Positions 45,901 to 55,680 of a DNA stretch of 64,000 nt are shown here, in pieces. Origin of the DNA: Limnomonas spitsbergensis (Eukaryota; Chlorophyta; Chlorophyceae; Chlamydomonadales); assembly GCA_037349105.1 (NCBI GenBank), contig JAYJMM010000038.1, positions 2,542,001 through 2,606,000 on the forward strand, written 5' to 3'. The notes under the pieces were generated by a model. That model did not search any database and had not been told where the DNA came from. It saw only the letters and a list, made by a program, of their open reading frames with translations. Positions within the stretch are counted from its first letter, which is position 1, and every line of letters starts with the position of its first letter. Made by a program: the position numbers and the translations under genes.

Positions 45901-48900
45901 TAAACCCTATTGATGCCCAGCTGCATCCTTAAAGCCTATTGATGCCCAGCTGCATCCCTTAAACCCTATTGATGCCCAGCTGCATCCCTTAATCCCTATT
46001 GATGCCCAGCTGCATCCTTAAAGCCTATTGATGCCCAGCTGCATCCCTTAAACCCTATTTCTGCCCAGCTGCATCCTTTAAACCCTATTGATGCCCAGCT
46101 GCATCCCTTCAACCCTATTGATGCCCAGCTGCATTTTGAACCCCATTGCTTGTTCGGTGATGTTGTAACCTGTGGCCCCATGGCTGACAAACCCGGTGTC
46201 CCTCCTAGGTCATGAACTTCTTGAACGAGCTCTATCAGACCTTTGACGACCTTGTGGACGACTATGGCATGTATAAGCTGGACATTGTGGGGGACTGCTA
46301 CATCGTCGTGGCTGGGCTCATTAAGGAGGACCAGGTGAGAGACATGCCCTAAACTACAGATAGGATCAGATCTGTATTTGACGACCTTGTGGACGACTAT
46401 GGCATGTATAAGCTGGACATTGTGGGGGACTGCCGCATCGTCGTGGCTGGGCGCAACAAAGAGGCTGGGGTGAAAACATACACATCAGTCTTGTTTGTTT
46501 AGTTTGCAGCCCTTGAAATCGAACAAATTGCCTCCTGACATCAGATCCTGACATCAGATCCGGACATCAGATCCTGACATCAGATCCTGACATCCCCTGC
46601 CCGTATGTGCTAACATGCGGATGTGTGCGAAAGATGGGTTGGTGTTAGTATCTGAGCTCGATGTAAACGTGTGTGTGTGGTTAATGAGATTGTGTGCGAG
46701 TGTGTGTGTGTGTGGTTAACGAGATTGTTTGTGAGTGGGTAACGAGATTGTGCGTATGTGTCTGTGTGTGTGGGTAACGAGATTGTTTGTGAGTGGGTAA
46801 CGAGATTGTGCGTATGTGTCTGTGTGTGTGGGTAACGAGATTGTGCGAGTGTGTGGGGGGGGGGGGGGGGGTAAGAAGATTGTGTGTGGGGGGGGTGACG
46901 AGATTGTGCGTATGTGTCTGTGTGTGGGGGTAACGAGATTGTGTGGGGGGGGGTGACGAGATTGTGTGTATGTGTGTGTGGGGGTAAAAAGATTGTGCGA
47001 GTGTGTGTGTGTGTGTGGTTAACGAGATTGTGCGTATGTGTCTGTGTGTGGGGGTAACGAGATTGTGTGTGTGGGGGGTGACGAGATTGTGCGTATGTGT
47101 CTGTGTGTGGGGGTAACGAGATTGTGTGTGAGGGGGTGACGAGATTGTGCGTATGTGTCTGTGTGTGGGGGTAACGAGATTGTGTGGGGGGGGGGGTGAC
47201 GAGATTGTGCGTATGTGTGTGTGGGGGTAAAAAGATTGTGCGAGTGTGTGTGTGTGTGTGGTTAACGAGATTGTGCGTATGTGTCTGTGTGTGGGGGTAA
47301 TGAGATTGTGTGTGGGGGGGGGTGACGAGATTGTGCGTATGTGTCTGTGTGTGGGGGTAACGAGATTGTGTGTGGGGGGGGTGACGAGATTGTGCGTATG
47401 TGTCTGTGTGTGGGGGTAACGAGATTGTGTGGGGGGGGGGTGACGAGATTGTGCGTATGTGTGTGTGGGGGTAAAAAGATTGTGCGAGTGTGTGTGTGGT
47501 TGACGAGATTGTGCGTATGTGTCTGTGTGTGGGGGTAAAAAGATTGTGCGAGTGTGTGTGTGGTTAACGAGATTGTGCGTATGTGTGTGTGGGGGTAAAA
47601 AGATTGTGCGAGTGTGTGTGTGTGTGTGGTTAACGAGATTGTGCGTATGTGTCTGTGTGTGGGGGTAAAAAGATTGTGCGAGTGTGTGTGTGTGTGTGGT
47701 TAACGAGATTGTATGGGTGGTTAACGAGATTGTGCGTATGTGTGTGTGGGGGTAAAAAGATTGTGCGAGTGTGTGTGTGGTTAACGAGATTGTGCGTATG
47801 TGTCTGTGTGTGGGGGTAAAATGATTGTGCGAGTGTGTGTGTGTGTGTGGTTAACGAGATTGTATGGGTGGTTAACGAGATTGTGCGTATGTGTGTGTGG
47901 GGGTAAAAAGATTGTGCGAGTGTGTGTGTGGTTTACGAGATTGTGCGTATGTGTCTGTGTGTGGGGGTAAAAAGATTGTGCAAGTGTGTGTGTGGTTTAC
48001 GAGATTGTGCGTATGTGTCTGTGTGTGGGGGTAAAAAGATTGTGTGAGTGTGTGTGTGTGTGTGGTTAACGAGATTGTGCGTATGTGTGTGTGGGGGTAA
48101 AAAGATTGTGCGAGTGTGTGTGTGGTTAACGAGATTGTGCGTATGTGTCTGTGTGTGGGGGTAAAAAGATTGTGCGAGTGTGTGTGTGTGTGTGGTTAAC
48201 GAGATTGTATGGGTGGTTAACGAGATTGTGCGTATGTGTGTGGGGGGGTAAAAAGATTGTGCGAGTGTGTGTGTGGTTAACGAGATTGTGCGAATGTGTC
48301 TGTGTGTGGGGGTAAAAAGATTGTGCGAGTGTGTGTGTGTGTGTGGTTAACGAGATTGTATGGGTGGTTAACGAGATTGTGCGTATGTGTGTGTGGGGGT
48401 AAAAAGATTGTGCGAGTGTGTGTGTGTGTGTGTGGTTAACGAGATTGTGCGTATGTGTCTGTGTGTGGGGGTAAAAAGAATGTGCGAGTGTGTGTGTGTG
48501 TGTGTGGTTAACGAGATTGTATGGGTGGTTAACGAGATTGTGCGTATGTGTGTGTGTGTGGTTGACGAGATTGTGTGTGTGTGTTTGCAGGATGGGTTTG
48601 TGTGTGTGGACGAGCTTAACGAGAATGAGGTCGCCTCCAACGCATCCCGAATCATGCAGTTCGCCAAAGCCATGCTCAGGGAGTCAGAGCCGGTGAGTAC
48701 AATTGCTCCATTTTGCCCGGCCTATGCGGCCCTATACACAAAACCCTATAACCTTCAACCCTTACCCTACACCCCAAGGCCATGCGCATGGAGTCAGAGC
48801 CGGTCAGTGCAGTCGCTACATGCCCCCCGGCCTATGTGGCCCTGAACACCTAACACTTGAGCACCCCTAACCCTGGACCCTAAATTCTTAACCCTCAACA

Positions 48901-51900
48901 CCAAGGCCATGCTCAGGGAGTCAGAGCCGGTGAGTACAGTTGCTCCATGCCGCCCGGCCTATGTGGCCCTGAACACAAAATCCCCTAACCTTCAAACCCT
49001 AACCCTACACCCCAAGACCATGCAAAGAGAGTCCGCACCATTGGGCGGAAGCGCTCCTTGCCGCCCGGCCCGTGTGGCCCTGAACAGCCTCAAATCCTTA
49101 AGTGTGTACCCTGAAGACCTAACCCCTAAATCTCAACCCTAAACTTGTATCACTAATTGCAAAGCAAGTCGGAGCGGATGAGTGGTGGCGCTCCTAGCTG
49201 CCCGGATCCTGTGGCCCTAAACCCTTCACCTTTAACCCTCAACCTTGAAACCTCAACCTTGAAACCTTAACGTTGGACCCTCAACCTTAAACCCTTAACC
49301 TTAAACCCTCAATCCTAAACCTTCAATCTTACACCTTGCGCTTATGCTTCGAAAGTCAGAGCCGGTGTGTTGAGCGTTTTGCTGCGGAGCTGCAAAATAT
49401 GTTGAGGCTCTGTGATCCGCTTGGCGTTTTGGCCCACTGGCCCGGTCACGAGTTACGGGGTTTCTCCAGACGTTGGATCAGTCATAACAAGTTGTCTTAA
49501 AATTCCCTACCAAGTTCCGTACCAAAGTCCTTTCGTCCTACCTGTGAAGCCTTGCTGCCCTGCTGTCCTGATTCCCTGACCCGAAAGGGTTTGGAGCGTC
49601 CGACCCCCCGCCCTTGCTATGGATGCGGCTGACCCTGCCCGCCGCAACTGCTACGCGAGCACGCGTCCTAAACCTAGGTCAGGACAACGTGTTAAGGGAC
49701 ACTGCAAACCGGTAGCAGCCACCGGATGCTCCCGATGCCACCAGCAGCCCTGAGCTCAACATGGGAGCTGCGTTCACAACCCGCTAGCGAACGAAGCATG
49801 TCTGATGCGACCCTGACCGTCCAAAATGTCGAACGTGCTATGCTCCCAGGTGCTGATGCCTCACAACCAAACGCCCGTATCGCTGCGCATCGGGATACAC
49901 ACCGGACCGCTGGTCAGCGGCCTGGTGGGCTCCAAGATGCCCAAGTTCACGCTGTTCGGTGAGTATGGGCGCCGCCAGCCTTTCTTTTTTCGGCTACGGT
50001 GAATTCACCTTAGACAGGCAGCCCCGCAGCCGCCAAAGGCCTGATTGAGACCAAACCTGGACCAGCCTGCGGCTGGCGGCCAAAGCAGCAGGGCTGGCCA
50101 CAGATGGGGTCTTTGGCCAGAGGCTTGAGGGTAACTGATATGTAGCTGAGTCACGAAAAAAGAAACACTGCGCGCCGCTCCCGAGGACTGCCCCTGTTTG
50201 GCCGTGCTCACTGCGTTGGGCCTTCAACTAGTGCAAGTCTTGTTATGCCCAGTGCTAATGTGGTAAAACTTGAAAGGATTGGTGCCCATGTCTGACGCAT
50301 TAATGTCGATCTTCGAAGCATTTACGTCCATATTAGAAGCATTTACGTCCATATTCTAAGGATTACGGTAGTTGCCCTGTGCTAAGGAGCAAGTTTACCC
50401 TGTTTTAAGGATTGGTGATTAACTTATAATGAGTCGTGGCTCTGCCCTAAGTTCTAGCGGCTCTGTTGCGCAGGTGACACAATGAACACGGCCTCGCGCA
50501 TGGAGAGCACGTGTCGGCCAGGCTGCATACATGTCTCTGACACATTTGCCAAGCTGGTGCCAACAGAGGAGTGGGAGAGCAAGGGCAGCATCGAGGTAAG
50601 CTAGCCCCTCTCGACTGCGCTCTCCTTCTCTTTGTCTCAGACCGATGGATGGGTAGTGGAGCGCTGGTTGAAAGCCTGACCGGACCTGTAGCAAAACGAC
50701 CAGTGCTTGTCGTGTTTGCATGTCGACAGCGGGTGCTGAATCGTCGGTGCTGCGTTTGAATGAGTGCTGTGCGATTGCGCCGTAATTCAGAGGTCCTGTA
50801 AGTAATGACGGTTCCTTGCAGGTAAAATTAGCTGCAGGTGCCTTGAAATCACGGTGACTGAAACTCATTTACGCAATTACGGTGACTGAAACTCATTTAC
50901 GCAATTCAGCTACCCTAAGGACTGTGTGATCGGCACAGCACTGGTTTGAATGCCTGCTGACAGCAATTAAAAGAGGTGCATGGCTTGCACAAATGCCTCC
51001 AAGCGCTATGCTTGGCTCCTCTGGTCTCTGCCATGTGCCCATGTACACTGCAGGGGTGAGAAACACCTTTTTTTCCATGACCACGGTAACATATGTCACG
51101 AAAAAACATTTGTTTTTGATGTGATCAGAAATGGAAAGTGTTGTTTCGAGTCTTACGGCCCCGTCGCCTCCCCCTGACCCTGTCCCGAGTCACAGGTCAA
51201 GGGCAAGGGCCTGATGGATACTTGCCTGTGGGTGCCCAAGCCTGACTTTGACCCCGAGGCCGGCGACTCAAGCGGCGAGGGCGCAGACATGGATCAATAC
51301 CTCCGGCATAACGCCTCGGGCACGAGCCAAGCCAGCACCAGGAGCAGAATGACGGTGAGGAGCTTGTTCAAACTATGAGGACAGGATATGTTTCTCGTGG
51401 ATATACCATTGTGCCATCATCCGGATACTGTTCAGATACACCTCCTGGCCTCAGGGCGGAGGCCCCGTGCGCGGCCAGCCATGCTGCTTGGGCCTCTGTC
51501 TGTGGGCCGGTCGAAGTTTGGCGGTGGGTCAGCCCGCTGAATGCCGGCTTGTATTCGTAAGAATGAAACTGGTGGCGCACCTGAATGGACCAATGTTCAT
51601 CTGGGTTTAGGGTGTAGAAAACCCTCAAAACCCTGAAGTACTGGCGCACATTAATGGATTGTGCGCACCTGTATTGAATTGAGTTATGGGTTTAGAATGT
51701 GCGCCACCAGTTTAGGGTTCAGGGTTTTTAAACCCTTAACTCTAAACTGGTGGCGCACATTAGTGGATTGTGTGCACCTGTATTTAATTGAGTTATGGGT
51801 TTAGGGTTTAGAAGCCCTAAATCCTAAACTGGTGGTGCACATGAATGGGCTGCGTTGATTTCAGTTTGCGCCGGCAGTATTGCTTGCCGCAGCAGGCCCG

Positions 51901-52558
51901 GGATGCAGGCAGAGCATGCGGCATAAGCAGTGCTGTCAGCAGTTCCTTGTCTTGTCTTGCAAGGCAGCAGCTGCATGCCCCACTCCCCCACGTAAATTTA
52001 CGAAAAATATGAAAGGGGAATGGGGATCGCCTCTGCTGGCAGAGTTCGAATTGAATTTCCTAGCCCTTTCGAGGATAAGAGTACAAATCTACTTATACAG
52101 CCCCGCCCCCCTCGATAGGAGCCAGTGCCTTACCCTGGCATGCCCCCCCCTCTGCCTGTTCCTGCCCGCAGACACATTCGCGGAAAGCATCCTTCAGGGA
52201 CGGGGGATCAGACCAATCGGCGAACCCGCTAATGGCTATCCTCTCCAACATCCGTATGGATACCTCGGGAGGGTTTGACGACAACGCGAGCTCCGTGTCG
52301 AATATACGGCTGGTGCGGGCGCGCCCCACCGGAAAGCCGCGCGTCAAGCGGTCCTCGGACGGGCAGGGCAGCAGGGCCCTGTCTGAGCACCTGTCGATGG
52401 GTTCGAGGGCGTCCTCTAACATTCTGGTTCCGCCAAGCATGGCGCGCGCAAGCGCCGAACATGACGCCCGGCAGAACGGCCAGCGCGACGAGGACAAGTC
52501 GGGTGTGCGGGATGCGCGGCATGTTAAAGGACCCGGCAGAGCGAAGAGGATCACGTAG
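36919..52558 (+). CDS. PAS-domain class III adenylate/guanylate cyclase, about 1008 aa
   Basis: Ten exons, all GT-AG and phase-matched: 36919-37929, 38441-38536, 41209-41868, 42641-42895, 46209-46334, 48591-48692, 49850-49958, 50474-50595, 51196-51354, 52172-52558. No signal peptide or membrane span is seen, so it is probably soluble. Residues about 320-450 look like a PAS sensor ([11 protein letters not shown]), followed by an acidic poly-E linker and a second PAS-like end ([12 protein letters not shown]). The catalytic domain follows (about 610-850). Metal aspartates are in F-C-D-V-V-G-F-T (about D659) and I-V-G-D-C (about D703); transition-state N and R are in N-T-A-S-R-M-E-S (about 791 and 795). 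The purine-selecting positions are D (about 699, in Y-K-L-D-I-V-G-D) and T (about 784, in K-F-T-L-F-G-D). These are neither the E/C of guanylate nor the K/D of adenylate cyclases, so the substrate is open. The start is the first in-frame ATG after the TATA box. The C-terminal exon is basic and S-rich. Confidence 0.85.
38556..39792. repeat. (GGGGA)n array, about 1.24 kb, cyclase intron 2
   Basis: Nearly pure GGGGA repeat with four single-base losses (near 38880, 38993, 39281 and 39708). It starts 20 bp after the splice donor at 38536 and is flanked by GGGGCTGACTCATC and GGGGCTGGCTCATC. The complementary strand gives a 465-codon P-S-P-P-L frame, which is an artefact. A (GA)n run follows at 39895-39922. 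Confidence 0.97.
40025..40290. repeat. GGGCTGGGCTGGT-type minisatellite, cyclase intron 2
   Basis: Irregular units of about 10-20 bp (GTGTGGGCTGGGCTGGT, GCAGGTGTGG). Frames on both strands are open and not genes. Confidence 0.8.
41820..42262 (+). repeat. Tandem copies of exon 3's 3' end with its splice donor
   Basis: The last about 50 bp of the exon (CATCCCCTTGCTAGATCC ... GACAAACAG) plus GTGAGGCGGTTT is repeated six more times. Donor-type GT sites follow positions 41868, 41925, 42003, 42081, 42140 and 42197; the last copy has lost its donor. The first four are in frame (adding 0, 19, 45 or 71 codons); the last two shift frame. Confidence 0.9.
42464..42590. mobile_element. Dispersed short element in a cyclase intron
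   Basis: About 125 bp with CCTGATTGGGACCAAACCTG, GGCCAAAGCAGCGTGGCTG and TAGCTGACTTGTAGC. A close copy is at 50018-50165; partial or diverged copies are near 8597, 8955, 14583, 33340, 40672, 51440 (inverted) and 58320 (inverted). Likely a short non-autonomous element. No terminal repeats resolved. Confidence 0.5.
42900..43012 (+). repeat. Two copies of exon 4's 3' end with donor
   Basis: TCCATG...AAGGAGGTC...GGCTTCG ending CG|GTGAGG at 42952 and ATG|GTGAGG at 43009; the true donor is after 42895. Spacing is 57 bp. TTTAGGG-like sequence lies between copies. Confidence 0.85.
43762..46140. repeat. 30-bp minisatellite, about 80 copies, cyclase intron 4
   Basis: Units of 29-30 bp built on GATGCCCAGCTGCATCC and CTTAAACCCTATT. 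The AAACCCTA part resembles the telomere repeat. Length variants come mainly from CATCC(C)TTAAACC. A larger block (about 44220-44520) is repeated at about 44560-44860, so the array also grew by larger duplications. Confidence 0.95.
46376..46469 (+). repeat. Partial copy of cyclase exon 5 in the following intron
   Basis: About 90 bp closely matching the exon end (GACGACTATGGCATGTATAA, then GTGGGGGACTGC), but with C-Y changed to C-R and G-L-I-K-E-D-Q changed to G-R-N-K-E-A-G. It ends GGG|GTGAAA. It includes a second copy of the catalytic D-I-V-G-D motif. Confidence 0.9.
46660..48580. repeat. GT-rich minisatellite, cyclase intron 5
   Basis: Units of about 60-70 bp alternating GTGTGTGGTTAACGAGATTG, TGCGTATGTGTCTGTGTG and GGGGGTAAAAAGATTGTGCG. 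The GTGTGTGG...TTAACGAGAATG start of exon 6 (48591) is very similar to the unit, so the array may have grown from that exon's acceptor region. Confidence 0.9.
48775..49045 (+). repeat. Copies of exon 6's 3' end with donor
   Basis: AAGGCCATGC...GGAGTCAGAGCCG|GTCAGT (after 48802) and AAGGCCATGCTCAGGGAGTC...CCG|GTGAGT (after 48929), plus a worn copy near 49014-49045. The true donor is after 48692. Followed by CCTAAACCCT-like degenerate repeats to about 49340. Confidence 0.85.
50018..50165. mobile_element. Dispersed short element in a cyclase intron
   Basis: Second well-preserved copy of the element at 42464-42590 (GCCGCCAAAGGCCTGATTGA, CTGCGGCTGGCGGCCAAAGC). It lies wholly within intron 7, 59 bp after the donor. 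Confidence 0.5.
51560..51850. repeat. Tandem repeat, last cyclase intron
   Basis: Three to four copies of a unit with CTGGTGGCGCACATTA, GGATTGTG, GCACCTGTAT and GAGTTATGGGTTTAG, at about 51568, 51640, 51745 and 51827. Confidence 0.75.
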
Positions 52559-52830
52559 CGGCAGCGCCTGCGGCTGCCTAAAAGATTCATGAGTGTGAAC
52601 TGGGTCTTGAGCGGCCGGTCGTCCGGCTGGTTAAAGGACCTCTGAGGGCAATAAGGGTGACTTGGCGGCATGGCACGCTCCCCCGCTGCGTGCGGGGGGG
52701 CGCTCTGATGTTTCCTTGCAATGGGGGCGGGTTATAGCAGGGCAACGGTGACCTATCTAGCAGCTTAAAGGACCGGACAGGGGTAAAAGGGTCTTGTAGC
52801 GCCAAGCGCGCGGCTGGTTAAAGGAGAGGA
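52520..52830 (+). repeat. Worn copies of the cyclase stop-codon region
   Basis: The exon end TTAAAGGACCCGGCAGAG...CACGTAGCG is echoed at about 52632-52670 (TTAAAGGACCTCTGAGGG) and 52766-52806 (TTAAAGGACCGGACAGGGG...CTTGTAGCG), with a trace at 52813. Confidence 0.65.
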
Positions 52831-52839
52831 AAAAGCAGA

Positions 52840-53920
52840 GAAAAAACGTAACGTTATGGGTCAGGTGCGTTCGAGGCGCTCTCACGTTTCCTTGCGTGGG
52901 GGGGCAGGGGGGGGAGCGCGGCAATGTTGCCGCTGATCCAGCAGGTTGGGTCAAAGAGATTGGGATTGGCCGTCGTGTCATAGAGAGGGTTTGTGCACTT
53001 GAGATGTCAGAGAAAGTGATTACCTCCTCTCCCCCAGTTGGGTTCTATTTTTAGCGCGATGCTTTGGCTACTTATATTTATACTAGAAAGGGCCGCACTG
53101 AGACCGAGGCTCCAGGATTTTGCTAGGCTAATGTAGTGTTTCCTCTTGCTAGCAGTGTGTGTTTCAGTCACGATTTTAGGTGGTGTGTCCTGTTTATGCT
53201 TAGGACCTCATTCTTGCTTTCTTCACTGGTCTATATATATGGGTAAGCTAGACTCAGGTGAGCTCGTAGATTTCGATATGGAAGGGGGGGAAGTCAGGGG
53301 TATATTCCAAATCCAATGTATGGACACTAGCTATTTTCATTCTAGAGTTTCTCCCGAAGTTTTTTGTTGGCGGGTTCGCTGAGTCCCCAAAAGCTGAACG
53401 AGGCCTTTGGCAGCTGCAGCCCTTTGATGCACTAATGACCAAAGGGTGGCGGTGCCAGCAGGAAAAAATCTCTTCACCATGTGCATGCTGGCACGTCGCA
53501 TGGCTTGTAAATTTTCTGAAACCTCCCCAATCCCGTTATCTACAGGTCGTTTCGATTCTCTGAATGAACGCCTCCTTTGCCACCTGCGTGGCCTCTCGCT
53601 TTATCTTTTTAGGGATCTCCTTCATGGGAGACTGTAAAAAAAGTGTGCCTAGAAAAAAAAAGTGACTAAAAAAAAAAAAAAAAAAAAAAAAAACGCACAC
53701 CAAACCTACTATGCCGAAGCGACGGCTCACGACGCTCCGCAGGCACAGGCCAGGGGTGGGTTGCCACGAAGTGTTCTACCGCAAGCGCGGCCTCGATCAA
53801 AAGCAGCGCATTAGCAATGCGATTCTATTGCACCCAACGTCGGGTGTAGGCGACATGAATTCGAAAAGCTTTTGGGCCGCGCGGCGATGACACCTCTCGC
53901 CCGCCACCCACCCGACGTAA
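52840..53920. other. Intergenic, no gene seen; poly(A) tract
   Basis: No gene is supported. A run of 26 A lies near 53669-53694, possibly the tail of a reverse-transcribed insertion, but no body or target-site duplication is clear. Confidence 0.4.
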
Positions 53921-53929
53921 TCGTCTGTG

Positions 53930-54120
53930 ACTAATGCCGTACTGGTGCCAGTCGCTTACAGCCTAGCATCGACGATACTGTCAAGCGGAGGTCGCGAGTT
54001 CGATACCTGCCGGTGGAAACAACCCAGAAAAAGAGCGAAGGGTTCAAGAAAACAACCCAGAAAAAGAGCGAAGGGTTCAAGAAAATAAAAGACAACAAAA
54101 GAAACCCGGGGAAGGTGCCA
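53930..54120 (+). mobile_element. Possible tRNA-derived SINE head
   Basis: GCGAGTTCGATACCTGC near 53995-54011 matches the internal pol III B box (GGTTCGANTCC). Two copies of a 35-bp A-rich unit follow (54018-54085). No complete tRNA cloverleaf forms: one T-stem pair fails and no acceptor stem is found. Confidence 0.25.
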
Positions 54121-54463
54121 AAGATCCCCACGATTTTTTCTATATTTTTGCCCTGACACCTCACAGCGGAAATAGACAGTGTGAGGTCTCGTGGCATCTA
54201 TCCTTCGTGTCCGAAACTCGGCCATAAAAACGAAGGCTGGATGATTATTGATGTTTGCGGACAGGACGACCGTCTGTTTGTGCCATGCTGCAAGCAAGAT
54301 TGCTTGATAGATCCGTATGGAGTATAATCCAGATAGTGACGCTACACCTTAGGTGTACAGGGCCATGCAGAAAAAAGCTCGATCGACCCATCCAAGTTTT
54401 CAGTAAAGAAGAACCGTCGGATGGTACCATCCATGGGTAGCTGGTCGTGATAGATCTTTGGCT

Positions 54464-54694
54464 CACAGCCCGTTTCCGACTTGGACCTGGGAGTTTTCGG
54501 GTCATTTTGAACTTAAACGCTGGACCTGGGAAAGTTCCCAGTCCCTTTAGACCACCAAGAGTCGTACAGTACGTCTCTTGTTTTTTCGAGGACCCCCCCC
54601 CCTCCCCGGAAAGAACACCCACCTGGGAACTTTCCCGAAGACCATAAGACCGTCGTACGCGATTTTTCCTAGGTCTCAGTCGGAAACGGGCTGT
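54464..54694. mobile_element. Fold-back element, MITE-like
   Basis: ACAGCCCGTTTCCGAC at the left end and GTCGGAAACGGGCTGT at the right end are perfect inverted repeats; similarity extends inwards about 30 bp (GACCTGGGA against the inverse of TCCTAGGTC). A second inverted pair, CTGGGAAAGTTCCCAG and CTGGGAACTTTCCCG, lies inside. The whole 231 bp can fold into a long hairpin. No target-site duplication recognised. Confidence 0.6.
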
Positions 54695-55680
54695 CAATGC
54701 GGTTGACACTTTACACCGAGCTCCTAAGATGAGAAAACCGTTACTGTTCTGCTTAGATAATCAACACAGTGACCGGGCTGGTTGTTTAAGCAGGTGCGAA
54801 GTGAAAATAAGCTTGCTGGACAGCGAGATCCATGCATTTGGCTAAGCGTGTTTGATTTTTGACCCGACGGAGATAACGATCCGAGGAGTACGGCACTGGC
54901 TGGGGCTATCCAGGTGACCATTGTTATCAGGGGCTGCTAAGATGGCGCACAGATCGGAATTGGGGGTTGTTGGGGACGGGAGTGCAGGGCTGTCACCTGC
55001 ATGCATCAGCCAGCGATCTGGTTTGAAATAACTGCACGGTAGTGCAACGGAGCGCAGCCGAAACCTAGCATAGAAACACCGGAGTTACTGCAGTGAGCTC
55101 CAGTCGGAACGAATCGGAATATGGAGGTGTTCGAGGGCTTGAACATCCACTGAGGCCCGGAGAACTCACCTGCACACTATGATAAGGGCTCGTTCAACAT
55201 GTGGATTCAGCCAGGAGTGCAGAACATTGAATGCGAGGCGGTGAGCTGCGTAGTAGGATATACTAGGATTGTCCAATCCTGGACCAACAGCCAGTGTTCG
55301 TACCAGTGTTCGCATTGCATTTCCTTCTTCAGTTCCGCCTTCCGGCGAACGAGGTACCGAGCATAAAGCCTTCCCCAAGAACAGGGGACCCCAAGCAAAG
55401 AAAGAGGGAAGCGGATAAGAAGCGCAGCGGAAAATCTTCTGTACTAGGCATAATGACCCCCTGGAGGCAACAAGAGGTGCACCGTGGTTTTCACAGAGCT
55501 CCTGTGGTCATGCTTCACGAATAACTGCACAGTCGTATCAGAAACCATTCGACTAATATAACTACTTACCGCAACCCACTAGTTGCCTGTCTTGTCCCCA
55601 TCCGTCTCACCCTGAGCGTCTAGCAGATGCGTAGGCAGCCCTTTTCGCGGAGACGCTCGCTCTGAAGCGCTACCTTGGCT
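54695..55680. other. Intergenic; possible exon at 55334-55480
   Basis: A plus-strand segment after TTCTTCAG (about 55334) encodes a basic peptide with K-Q-R-K-R-E-A-D-K-K-R and ends at AAGAG|GTGCAC near 55480. It could be an exon upstream of the gene at 55681, but phase does not prove it. Confidence 0.25.

Noticed and set aside
53930..54015. tRNA gene
   Set aside because: Only the B-box/T-loop region matches; no acceptor stem or anticodon arm can be drawn.
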